Shown: piece after piece, positions 1 to 9,177 of the stretch | How positions within the stretch are numbered: position 1 is the stretch's first letter | Layout: each line of letters begins with the position of its first letter | Origin: Gammaproteobacteria bacterium | Lineage (GTDB): Bacteria; Pseudomonadota; Gammaproteobacteria; Pseudomonadales; UBA3067 | Length of the DNA: 22,983 nt | Direction of reading: 5' to 3' | Assembly (NCBI GenBank): GCA_002402085.1 | Contig: NVVB01000048.1 | Location: 10,855-33,837, forward strand | Program-made: the position numbers and the translations under genes | The notes under the pieces: model-generated | The model's input: only the letters and a program-made list of their open reading frames with translations | Told to the model about the DNA's origin: nothing | The model's database searches: none

Positions 1-192
1 CTACTGGCTATGATACCGCTTTCAGATCGCGCCATTTTCAATATGGAAAAACGAGGTGATTTCCCACGCCGAATCGTATTAACAAGCCGGAACGTCGCCT
101 GGGATTTAGCTGAGGTGGAGAATTGGATTGAGAACCGAAAACAGTCAAGCGATCAGGCTCACAGACCTGGGGTTACTCCTAGCTTCCGGTAG
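1..192 (+). CDS. AlpA-family regulator, C-terminal part (cut by window edge)
   Basis: The frame is open from base 1, so the gene begins upstream of the window; the ATG at 10 is probably internal. The visible protein ends in a winged-helix/MerR-like DNA-binding fold typical of AlpA phage and island regulators: 'LSDRAIFNMEKRGDFPRR' matches the recognition-helix pattern (S-x-R-x-I-x-x-x-x-x-x-G-x-F-P), followed by V-A-W-x-x-x-E-V-E-x-W-I-E at the C terminus. In P4-like elements AlpA proteins activate integrase or excision genes. The stop codon at 190-192 lies inside the 3' end of the convergent integrase gene, a 14-bp tail-to-tail overlap. The pairing with a P4-type integrase supports the assignment. 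Its specific target is unknown. Confidence 0.75.
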   Translation, partial: LLAMIPLSDRAIFNMEKRGDFPRRIVLTSRNVAWDLAEVENWIENRKQSSDQAHRPGVTPSFR

Positions 193-1372
193 TCCACTCG
201 TCAATCATGTCAGCCCAATCTTGTAACATCGCAGTTCGCTGTTCTCGGTATTCAGCTTTATTGTAGACAGCCCTCACGCCTTTCTGCTCATGAGCAAGGC
301 ACTTCTCAATCCAATCAGTGTTGTAACCAGCCTCATGAAGTAACGTGCTAGCAGTACGGCGCAAGTCGTGCGGACCAAATTTATCTAACTGCTCACCATT
401 TTTCTGAGCAGCCTTATACGCTAAAGCAAGAACACGATTCAAAGTCGCGCTGCTCATCGGTAAATCCGAGTCATAACGCGACGGAAGCACGAACTCCGAC
501 CCACCGGCAAACGTCTTTAGAGCGATAAAAATTTCCAGAGTTTGTCGAGACAAAAACACCAAGTGAGGGTTTCGTCGTTTCATGCGTTCTTTAGGTATAG
601 TCCAAAGTGCCTCACTGAAATTGATCTCAGACCAAGTAGCATTGGATAGCTCCGACTTTCTCACCATTGTCAGCAACAGCAGTTTAGCCGCAGTTCTATA
701 TTGCGGCGATGTCCCCACTCGATCCATATACCGATACATCAAACCGATTTCGGCAGGTGATAGGGAGCGGTCTCGTGGTTCAAATCTGGCGATAGATGAA
801 GGGCGCACCTTGTCCGCAGGATTCTCTACCTTCTGCCCTCGCTCAATCGCCCAGCGATAGACATGCAACACCACTTCACGGGCGTGAACTGCCGTAGCAG
901 GTGCCCCTCTACCAACTATGGCATCGGTCAATGCACGCAAGTCTTCATGCGTAATCTCAACCAACTTTTTATTTCCAAACCGCGTCTTTAATTCGCGTGT
1001 GTATACCGACTTGCGCATGTCACGCGTCGAGTCGGCCATCTGATAGCCGCGCAGCCATTTTTCAGCCCACGCCCCAAAAGTTTCAGCATTCTTCACACGT
1101 CCTTTGTCACGAGCCTTTTCTCTAGCTGGCGACTTACCGGACGCAATCATTTTCTTGGCTTCGTTAAGTTGCTCCCTTGCTTCTGCGAGCGTAATGCCAC
1201 CCACGCCATACCGGCCTATTGTTAACGTCTCCTGACGGCCTTTGATTGAATAGTTGTGCCTGAAAGAGATCGTCCCCGCTTTTGTCACCGCAACATAAAG
1301 GCCATCACGGTCGTTAACCTTGTAGATTTTATCTCTGGGTTTCAAGTTTCGAAGCTTAGTATCGGTCAGCAT
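179..1372 (-). CDS. P4-type tyrosine recombinase / integrase
   Basis: Site-specific recombinase expected to integrate and excise the element whose edge is seen here. The 397 residues are the normal full length for this family. Residues 1-90 form the arm-binding DUF4102-like domain (D-G-L-Y-V-A-V, then L-T-I-G-R-Y-G, then L-A-E-A-R). A SAM-like core-binding domain covers about 95-195. The catalytic domain carries all expected residues: Arg238 in V-R-K-S-E-L, a Lys/His pair in R-M-K-R-R-N-P-H (265-270), His335-x-x-Arg338 in G-P-H-D-L-R-R-T, His361 in L-A-H, and the nucleophile Tyr370 in V-Y-N-K-A. The ATG has a strong ribosome site (GAGGGAG) six to seven bases upstream. The gene is transcribed away from guaA and appears intact, so the element may still be mobile. 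Confidence 0.95.
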   Translation of the reverse strand: MLTDTKLRNLKPRDKIYKVNDRDGLYVAVTKAGTISFRHNYSIKGRQETLTIGRYGVGGITLAEAREQLNEAKKMIASGKSPAREKARDKGRVKNAETFGAWAEKWLRGYQMADSTRDMRKSVYTRELKTRFGNKKLVEITHEDLRALTDAIVGRGAPATAVHAREVVLHVYRWAIERGQKVENPADKVRPSSIARFEPRDRSLSPAEIGLMYRYMDRVGTSPQYRTAAKLLLLTMVRKSELSNATWSEINFSEALWTIPKERMKRRNPHLVFLSRQTLEIFIALKTFAGGSEFVLPSRYDSDLPMSSATLNRVLALAYKAAQKNGEQLDKFGPHDLRRTASTLLHEAGYNTDWIEKCLAHEQKGVRAVYNKAEYREQRTAMLQDWADMIDEWTTGS

Positions 1373-1396
1373 ATCAACTCCCTCTTTAAAGCATTT

Positions 1397-1556
1397 AATA
1401 CCATGATAAAAAACGGTTACTTTTTATCATATATTTTCTTTAATATCAGATAGTTAGAATTTTTTGATACCATGAATCGTTGCAAATTCATGCTATGGTA
1501 TTAATCTGATATCGCCGTACTGAGTTCGACAATACCATTAAAAATACCATTAAAAA
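1397..1556. repeat. Cluster of five ATACCAT heptamers with nested inverted repeats upstream of the integrase
   Basis: ATACCAT occurs at 1398-1404, 1467-1473, 1532-1538 and 1544-1550, and inverted (ATGGTAT) at 1495-1501. The last two direct copies form a 12-bp tandem (AATACCATTAAA at 1531-1542 and 1543-1554). Two inverted repeats are superimposed: ATGATAAAAA/TTTTTATCAT (1403-1412 with 1421-1430) and ATATCAGA/TCTGATAT (1443-1450 with 1505-1512). The latter encloses an ATACCATGAAT/ATTCATG-CTATGGTAT imperfect palindrome. Iterated short sites between an integrase gene and its attachment site are typical arm-type integrase or excisionase binding sites. That role is inferred. Confidence 0.7.
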
Positions 1557-1560
1557 AGTT

Positions 1561-1668
1561 TGCTTGTAGGTGCTAGAGAGTGCCTGAAACTGCCAGACAA
1601 AAAAAGAAAAACCCATTAGTTACAATGGGTTAGCTTACGATTACTGCTTGTAGATGCTAGTCAGTGCT
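1561..1668. repeat. Imperfect 24-bp direct repeat flanking the guaA terminator (possible attachment-site duplication)
   Basis: The 24-mer at 1561-1584 (TGCTTGTAGGTGCTAG plus 8 bases) recurs at 1645-1668 with 20 of 24 bases identical; the period is 84 bp. The two copies bracket the intrinsic terminator behind guaA. The second copy ends 10 bases before the guaA stop. They could be remnants of repeated integration at this hotspot, or core-type integrase sites. The repeat is directly visible; its role is inference. Confidence 0.6.
1599..1630 (-). terminator. Intrinsic terminator downstream of guaA
   Basis: On the minus strand, ACCCATT and AATGGGT (1630-1624 with 1617-1611) form a perfect 7-bp stem with a 6-base loop. 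A T-rich run (TTTTTCTTTTTTT) follows at 1610-1599. It lies about 50 bp past the guaA stop, so it should end guaA transcription before the integrase gene. The A-rich flank on the other side is weak, so it is scored as unidirectional. Confidence 0.85.
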
Positions 1669-1678
1669 AGACGTGGAA

Positions 1679-3256
1679 TCATTCCCACTCAATGGTCGCC
1701 GGTGGCTTAGACGAGATATCGTAAGTCACCCGAGATATACCCGAGATCTCATTGATGATCCGGTTCGATACCACTTCTAAAAAGTCATACGGTAGATGTG
1801 CCCAACGAGCGGTCATAAAATCAATCGTCTCTACCGCGCGCAGTGATACCACAAATTCATAGCGGCGCGCATCACCCACCACCCCGACCGACTTCACAGG
1901 TAAGAACACTGTGAACGCCTGACTTACTTCATGGTACAACTTGGCTCGATAGAGCTCTTCAATAAATATCGCATCGGCAGACCGTAATAAATCAGCGTAT
2001 TGTTTTTTCACCTCGCCCAGAATTCTCACGCCCAAACCAGGTCCAGGGAATGGATGACGATAGACCATGTCGTAAGGCAAGCCTAACTCCATGCCCATCT
2101 TACGCACTTCGTCTTTAAATAGTTCGCGTAAAGGTTCCACCAACTTCAGCTTCATGTCTTCAGGCAAACCACCGACATTATGGTGAGATTTAATCACATG
2201 GGCTTTGCCCGTTTTGGAACCTGCTGATTCAATTACGTCGGGATATATAGTGCCTTGCGCGAGCCATTTAGCATCGTTTAATTTCTCTGCTTCTTGCTCG
2301 AATACTTCGATGAATTTATTGCCGATGATTTTTCGCTTTTGCTCTGGGTCAGAAACCCCTTTTAAGGCATTAAGAAATAAATCTTCTGCATTCACACGAA
2401 TCACTTTAATGCCTACGGAGTCCGCAAACATTTTCATGACTTGATCGCCTTCATTCAAACGCAACAAACCATTGTCCACAAACACACAGGTTAGCTGATC
2501 GCCAATAGCCTTATGCAACAACATCGCCACTACAGACGAATCCACGCCACCCGACAAGCCCAAAATAACAGGGTCTTTTCCGACTTGGTCAGCAACACGC
2601 TGCACGGCATCGTCAACGATATTGCTAACATTCCATAACTTTTCACACCCTGCAATGCCCACGACAAAACGTTCGACAACTTCAAGACCTTGCTTGGTAT
2701 GGGTCACTTCGGGATGAAACTGTACACCGTAAAATTGACGCTGCTCATTGGCCATGGCCGCAACAGGTGCGCTGTCTGTGGACGCAATAACTTCAAAACC
2801 AGGCGGTACTTGAGTGACCTTATCGCCGTGGCTCATCCAAACGTCAAGCTCAGAACTACTGTCCTTGATAGCCTTATCTTCGATGCCTTTTAATAACGCC
2901 GAATTATTTTCATGCACAACTTTGGCATAACCAAATTCACACACATCAGAACTTTCTACTTGCCCGCCTAGCTGATTGGCCATGGCTTGCATACCATAAC
3001 AAATCCCTAGAACCGGACAGCCCAGCTCAAAGATTAAGTCCGGCACAGTGGGGGTATCCTCCCCAAGTACCGTTTCAGGGCCACCTGATAAAATTACCGC
3101 TTTAGGCTTGAAGCTTTCAATATGGCTAAGTTCAACATCGTAAGGATAAATTTCACAATACACGCCAATTTCACGTACACGACGCGCGATCAGCTGGGTA
3201 TATTGAGAACCGAAATCTAGCACGAGTATTCGATGGGAATGAAGATCCTGGGACAT
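1679..3256 (-). CDS. guaA: GMP synthase (glutamine-hydrolysing)
   Basis: Cytoplasmic enzyme converting XMP, ATP and glutamine to GMP, the last step of guanine nucleotide synthesis. The 525-residue length is normal. The N-terminal class I glutamine amidotransferase domain (about 8-200) shows the triad: Cys86 in G-I-C-Y-G-M-Q, and His181 and Glu183 in F-H-P-E-V. The ATP-pyrophosphatase domain follows, with the P-loop S-G-G-V-D-S at 235-240. The C-terminal dimerisation domain ends in the highly conserved K-P-P-A-T-I-E-W-E. The ATG is preceded by a GAGAAG ribosome site. It sits downstream of guaB on the same strand, separated by 162 bp that include a terminator hairpin, so it likely has its own promoter or depends on read-through. 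The 3' end is the integration target of the neighbouring element, but the coding sequence is complete. Confidence 0.98.
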   Translation of the reverse strand: MSQDLHSHRILVLDFGSQYTQLIARRVREIGVYCEIYPYDVELSHIESFKPKAVILSGGPETVLGEDTPTVPDLIFELGCPVLGICYGMQAMANQLGGQVESSDVCEFGYAKVVHENNSALLKGIEDKAIKDSSSELDVWMSHGDKVTQVPPGFEVIASTDSAPVAAMANEQRQFYGVQFHPEVTHTKQGLEVVERFVVGIAGCEKLWNVSNIVDDAVQRVADQVGKDPVILGLSGGVDSSVVAMLLHKAIGDQLTCVFVDNGLLRLNEGDQVMKMFADSVGIKVIRVNAEDLFLNALKGVSDPEQKRKIIGNKFIEVFEQEAEKLNDAKWLAQGTIYPDVIESAGSKTGKAHVIKSHHNVGGLPEDMKLKLVEPLRELFKDEVRKMGMELGLPYDMVYRHPFPGPGLGVRILGEVKKQYADLLRSADAIFIEELYRAKLYHEVSQAFTVFLPVKSVGVVGDARRYEFVVSLRAVETIDFMTARWAHLPYDFLEVVSNRIINEISGISRVTYDISSKPPATIEWE

Positions 3257-3352
3257 AAAAAACTTCTCGGTAAATAAGGGCTAGGAGCACTGAAACTATT
3301 TTCAGGTGAACTCAAAAAATCTCGCTCTACACCAAGCGCAAAGACCGCTTAG

Positions 3353-3384
3353 TGAAAACAAAAACGGGGCTAGTCAATAGCCCC
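3353..3384 (-). terminator. Intrinsic terminator between guaB and guaA
   Basis: On the minus strand, GGGGCTA (3384-3378) and TAGCCCC (3372-3366) form a perfect 7-bp GC-rich stem with a 5-base loop. It is followed by CGTTTTTGTTTT. It lies about 35 bases past the guaB stop and about 110 bases before the guaA start, so guaB and guaA are probably not a simple single-transcript operon. Confidence 0.8.
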
Positions 3385-3418
3385 ATTTTAAACGCATTCA
3401 TTACAACTCAAACCAAGA

Positions 3419-5244
<1,826 letters not shown>

Positions 5245-6615
5245 ATGAGCCAAACCAGTTTTCAAACGCCTACCAACAAGATCGTCCTGAGCATTTCTCA
5301 GCTCAATCAGCAATCTCGCAACCTGCTGGAGGGAGCACTGTCCCGAATATGGGTCGAGGGCGAGATATCGAACTTTGTGCGCCCCTCTTCAGGTCATATG
5401 TACCTGACATTAAAGGATGACCAGTCACAAATTCGCGCAGCCATGTTTCGGGGTCAAAACCAAGGTCTAAGCTTCACCCCCAAAAACGGCCAATTAGTCC
5501 AGGTCCGGGGCAAAGTCAGCCTTTACGCCCCCCGCGGGGACTACCAACTGATCATTGATCACATGGAAGAAGCCGGCGAAGGCGCGCTTAGAAGGGAGTT
5601 TGAACAACTTAAACAACGACTCTCCGAACAGGGCCTGTTCGACCCAGCACACAAAAAAGACCTACCGGACATACCCAAGCATATTGGCGTCATCACCTCC
5701 CCGACAGGTGCAGCGGTTCGGGATATTTTATCGGTTTTAAAACGGCGTTTTCCTGCTGCTAAAGTGACCTTGATCCCAGTGGCCGTCCAGGGCGACAAAG
5801 CCAAGACTGAAATAGTGCACGCCCTAGATCGGGCCGACAATTTCAATCAAGGCCAAGAGCTGCCCATAGAACTCATCATTCTTGGTCGAGGCGGAGGCTC
5901 CCTTGAAGACTTGTGGGCTTTCAATGAAGAAATCGTCGCCCAAGCCATTTATCGCTGCAAGATCCCTATCGTATCGGCCGTTGGCCATGAAATAGACTTC
6001 ACCATCGCCGACTTCGTAGCCGACCTACGCGCACCCACACCTTCCGCGGCGGCAGAATTAGTCAGCCCGGATCAACAAGAATTGCAGCAACGCATCCAAG
6101 ACTTCGAACAATTCTTTGTCAGCACCATACAAACACAACTCGTCCAGCAACAACAAAAGCTAACCTGGCTGCAAAAACGCTTAAAACACCCAGGGCAACG
6201 ACTCCGAGACCACCAACAACGCCTCGATGAACTGGACAGCCGTCTACACAACGCCATCCAGAATGCACTCCAACTTAAAAAAACCCAGCTACGTGCGAGC
6301 CATACCAACCTACTTCGGGTGACTCCCACACACCGAATCACTCAACTTAAAAACCAACAAAACAACCTTAAACACCGGCTCTTATTAGCGCTTCAAAACA
6401 GCAACCAACACGCGCAACAACACATCAGTCAACTGGCCCAACGCATGCACGCGATCAGCCCGCTGGCGACACTGGCACGAGGCTACGCCATCGTTAGCGA
6501 CCCCGATAAAAACATCATTCGCACCAGCGAACAACTTCAAGTCGGGCAGCTCATTGAAACCCAACTACATCAAGGCCACGTGGTCTCAGAAGTTAAACGC
6601 ATTAAAAAGAAATAG
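5245..6615 (+). CDS. xseA: Exodeoxyribonuclease VII large subunit
   Basis: Large subunit of exonuclease VII, which with several XseB copies degrades single-stranded DNA to oligonucleotides; cytoplasmic. The 456 residues are a normal length. The N-terminal OB-fold (about 15-105) contains the signature I-W-V-E-G-E-I-S-N-F and S-G-H-M-Y-L-T-L-K-D. The catalytic core shows G-V-I-T-S-P-T-G-A-A-V-R-D-I (148-161), L-G-R-G-G-G-S-L-E-D-L-W (213-224) and S-A-V-G-H-E-I-D followed by R-A-P-T-P-S-A-A-A-E. A long Gln-rich coiled coil (about 275-400) precedes the conserved S-P-L-A-T-L-A-R-G-Y. The ATG at 5245 aligns with family N termini although no clear ribosome site is present. It is followed after 3 bp by an M23 peptidase gene, so the two are probably co-transcribed. 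No xseB is in the window. Confidence 0.97.
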   Translation: MSQTSFQTPTNKIVLSISQLNQQSRNLLEGALSRIWVEGEISNFVRPSSGHMYLTLKDDQSQIRAAMFRGQNQGLSFTPKNGQLVQVRGKVSLYAPRGDYQLIIDHMEEAGEGALRREFEQLKQRLSEQGLFDPAHKKDLPDIPKHIGVITSPTGAAVRDILSVLKRRFPAAKVTLIPVAVQGDKAKTEIVHALDRADNFNQGQELPIELIILGRGGGSLEDLWAFNEEIVAQAIYRCKIPIVSAVGHEIDFTIADFVADLRAPTPSAAAELVSPDQQELQQRIQDFEQFFVSTIQTQLVQQQQKLTWLQKRLKHPGQRLRDHQQRLDELDSRLHNAIQNALQLKKTQLRASHTNLLRVTPTHRITQLKNQQNNLKHRLLLALQNSNQHAQQHISQLAQRMHAISPLATLARGYAIVSDPDKNIIRTSEQLQVGQLIETQLHQGHVVSEVKRIKKK

Positions 6616-6618
6616 ACC

Positions 6619-7521
6619 ATGACCCTAAACCCAGTTCTAAAACCAGCTCTAAAATTAGCCCTAAACCCTGCCATGCGCCTTTGCATGGTCTTATTATTTC
6701 CCTCGACACTCTGGGCCGCGCTGCCAATCGCCAGCCCCGTACCCGGCGGCATCGCCATCATCGAGCTCCCCCTAAATACGGCTCACCAACCCAGCGCCCA
6801 GTATAGAAACAATCCACTTCGTATTGAAAAAAGTAACGGCCGCTGGCACGCCATTGTGGGCATCCCGCTTTCCGCTAAACCGGGTCCCCAGCAAATATCA
6901 TTCGCCGCCAATAAACCCTCATTGAATTCCGACCACTCACAAACCTTAACGTTTCAAGTCAAAGACAAGCAATACCAAGCACAGTACATCACGCTAAAAA
7001 ACAAGCGCCAGGTGTCTCCCAACACACAAGATTTAACCCGCATCCGAAAAGAAAAAGCCGAAATGGTCAGCGCCTTCAAGCAATGGCAAAACCCAGAGCG
7101 CGCCTTTCAGCCCTTTAGCTGGCCCCTTCAAGGCCGATTGTCCAGCCCCTTTGGATTAAAACGCTTTTTCAATCAACAACCGCGCAACCCACACAGTGGT
7201 CTCGACATCGCAGCGCCCACCGGCACCGCCATTCAATCGCCCGCCGATGGTGTAGTAACGGCCTCCGGCAATTATTTTTTTAACGGCAACACCTTAATTA
7301 TCGATCACGGTGAAGGACTAGTGACCCTGTATTGCCACCTGAGCGCCTACGACGTTAAAACAGGCGACACAGTAAAGCGTGGCGATATTATCGGCAAAGT
7401 GGGGCAAACAGGTCGCGCCACTGGGCCTCATTTACACTGGAGCGTTAGTCTTAATAACACCCGCGTAGACCCGTTATTATTTTTACCCGCCAACCAACAA
7501 TCGCCGTCAATACAAAAGTAG
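6619..7521 (+). CDS. M23-family (LytM/NlpD-like) metallopeptidase, exported
   Basis: Predicted periplasmic zinc endopeptidase of the lysostaphin/LytM type, acting on peptidoglycan cross-links or as an amidase activator. The C-terminal M23 domain (about 165-295) has all zinc ligands: His192 and Asp196 in H-S-G-L-D-I-A, and the H-x-H pair at 271-273 in G-P-H-L-H-W. His240 in Y-C-H-L-S is also present. With an intact set it should be an active enzyme rather than an EnvC-type activator. A hydrophobic export signal (about residues 19-34, ending L-W-A-A) sits behind an unusual 18-residue leader of quasi-repeats (L-N-P-V-L-K-P-A-L-K-L-A-L-N-P-A). The real start may be Met19 at 6673, but no ribosome site favours it. 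An Ig-like N-terminal region (about 35-125) precedes the catalytic domain. It starts 3 bp after xseA and 13 bp before the AlkC gene. Confidence 0.9.
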   Translation: MTLNPVLKPALKLALNPAMRLCMVLLFPSTLWAALPIASPVPGGIAIIELPLNTAHQPSAQYRNNPLRIEKSNGRWHAIVGIPLSAKPGPQQISFAANKPSLNSDHSQTLTFQVKDKQYQAQYITLKNKRQVSPNTQDLTRIRKEKAEMVSAFKQWQNPERAFQPFSWPLQGRLSSPFGLKRFFNQQPRNPHSGLDIAAPTGTAIQSPADGVVTASGNYFFNGNTLIIDHGEGLVTLYCHLSAYDVKTGDTVKRGDIIGKVGQTGRATGPHLHWSVSLNNTRVDPLLFLPANQQSPSIQK

Positions 7522-7534
7522 TCCAAGCCACGCT

Positions 7535-8629
7535 ATGCCTGAACCATTAAAGAACGCCTACAATAAAAAATACATTGCCACTTTAAGCAAGGAAATCGCC
7601 GTCTGGCACCCGGCATTCAAGCAACAAGATTTTCAGCGTAGTATTTTTAACGCCGACTGGCCCAACAAAGAACTCAAGCAACGCATGCAGCACATCAGCC
7701 AAACGCTGGCGACATTTTTGCCCGACAACTACGCTGAAGCCTTAGCCATTCTAAAACCTGCGTCCGTAAATTTTAGTGGATTCGAAGGCATGTTTTTTCC
7801 TGACTTCGTCGAACAGTACGGCATCGCACATTACCAAGATTCCATACAGGCGTTAGAACATTTCACCCAGTATTCCAGCTCCGAATTTGCCGTACGGCCA
7901 TTTATTGTGCGTTATAAAAAAACCATGATGAAACAAATGTTAAAATGGTCCCGATCCAACAACTACCACGTCCGTCGATTAGCCAGCGAAGGCTGTCGAC
8001 CCAGACTGCCGTGGGCCAACGCCCTACCAGAATTCAAAAAAGACCCCACTGAGATTTTACCCATTCTCGAGCGACTTAAAGCCGACGACAGTGAATATGT
8101 TCGACGCAGTGTTGCCAACAACCTCAACGATATCGCCAAAGATCATCCGGCAATAGTCCTAGAGATTTCAGAAAGCTGGCTAGGAGACAACCCAGACACT
8201 GACCGCCTGATAAAACACGCGTGCAGAACCCTACTGAAAAAAGCGCACCCGCAAGCACTCACGTTATTTGGCTACCCTGATCCAAGCCACATCCATATTC
8301 AGAACGTTAACGTCGATAAAAAAGTTAAATTCGAAGCACGCCTAGGGTTTTCATTTACGCTCACGACCCAAGACCAACAACGAGACCAAGCACTCGGTAA
8401 ACTACGCATCGAATACGCCATCGACTTTATGAAAAGTAACGGCAAGCGCTCGCGCAAAGTATTTAAAATTTCAGAATTAGAATGTAATGCGTCAGAAAAA
8501 TCATACAGTAAATCCCACTCTTTCGAGGATAGGTCCACTCGAAAACACTACCTAGGCATTCACAAACTCAGCATTCTAGTCAATGGCGTCGAATTGTCCC
8601 AAAAGCAATTTGAACTCATTAATGCGTAA
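7535..8629 (+). CDS. AlkC-type 3-methyladenine DNA glycosylase (HEAT-like repeats)
   Basis: Likely base-excision repair enzyme removing cationic alkylated purines (3-methyladenine, 3-methylcytosine in studied AlkC proteins) without base flipping. Residues about 1-245 are helical HEAT-like repeats; the family signature is clear in R-R-L-A-S-E-G-C-R-P-R-L-P-W-A (147-161). The preceding S-S-E-F-A-V-R-P-F and the following V-R-R-S-V-A-N-N-L-N-D also fit. The C-terminal part (about 253-364) is beta-rich with a V-N-G near the end, consistent with the Ig-like domain known from AlkC but absent from AlkD. The gene follows the M23 peptidase gene by 13 bp, suggesting an xseA-M23-alkC transcript, although only xseA shares a DNA-repair theme with it. 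No methylation-response regulator is nearby. The symbol alkC is not assigned because function was judged from motifs only. Confidence 0.88.
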   Translation: MPEPLKNAYNKKYIATLSKEIAVWHPAFKQQDFQRSIFNADWPNKELKQRMQHISQTLATFLPDNYAEALAILKPASVNFSGFEGMFFPDFVEQYGIAHYQDSIQALEHFTQYSSSEFAVRPFIVRYKKTMMKQMLKWSRSNNYHVRRLASEGCRPRLPWANALPEFKKDPTEILPILERLKADDSEYVRRSVANNLNDIAKDHPAIVLEISESWLGDNPDTDRLIKHACRTLLKKAHPQALTLFGYPDPSHIHIQNVNVDKKVKFEARLGFSFTLTTQDQQRDQALGKLRIEYAIDFMKSNGKRSRKVFKISELECNASEKSYSKSHSFEDRSTRKHYLGIHKLSILVNGVELSQKQFELINA

Positions 8630-9171
8630 CCATTTGAATCTATAACTTCATAAATAGAACCGACATCGAATCACGACTACCCCCACTCTTCAGCGAACAA
8701 CACTTAAGTCACACACATCGGCTATTCATAACTCGACGTGATGACATCAAACAGCAGACCATCCGCACGCCCAATACCTGGCCGGCAATTCATAACTGGA
8801 CAGATTACTATTAACAAATCAACACATCAGCCTTTCCAGCTCAGTTGAATCCTCTGCCTCGCGCTTCACCCAAGCCACACAACAAAACCATTAGAAATCA
8901 GGACATTAAAGCCAACACCAAGTCAGCAGCATCAAACTGCACCGACAGATAAACTAAACAAGAAAAACACATAAATCCATAAGCCAAACACGCCACACAA
9001 AACCGTACTTAAACCACTGAATTTTACTGCACTTTTTATTTTATCTCTGTACCATCCAAAAGAACTCAGAAACACAAAACCAAGTTCGCTTTTATGGATG
9101 CGTTACGGACCCATTGTAGAGTGCCGATCCGTCACTAAACCAAAAGCAGGGAATACTGAACAACGCAGGGA
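8630..9171. other. 540-bp gene-free region
   Basis: I find no credible gene on either strand. The + strand is C- and A-rich and G-poor (for example 16 C against 8 G in 8881-8940). A 19-mer (CGGCTATTCATAACTCGAC, 8719-8737) recurs with two mismatches at 8783-8801. A short inverted ACGGA/TCCGT pair lies near 9104-9132. No clear intrinsic terminator follows the AlkC gene. Confidence 0.5.
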
Positions 9172-9177
9172 ATGACT

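Larger units (their letters stand above)
1..1678. mobile_element. End of a genomic island/prophage-like element inserted at the 3' end of guaA
   Basis: An intact P4-type integrase and an AlpA-like regulator lie directly beyond the guaA stop codon, with a repeat-rich strip between integrase and guaA. The 3' end of guaA is a known integration hotspot for islands carrying such integrases. The element extends off the left edge; its other end and the exact attachment core cannot be seen. The right border is placed at the guaA stop only as an approximation and may lie anywhere between about 1560 and the last codons of guaA. Confidence 0.7.

Noticed and set aside
582..860. 92-codon + frame inside the integrase gene
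   Set aside because: Opposite-strand shadow of conserved integrase catalytic-domain codons.
9172..9177. Upstream ATG as start of the beta-hydroxylase gene
   Set aside because: The AGGGA ribosome site touches this ATG; the ATG at 9178 has proper spacing.
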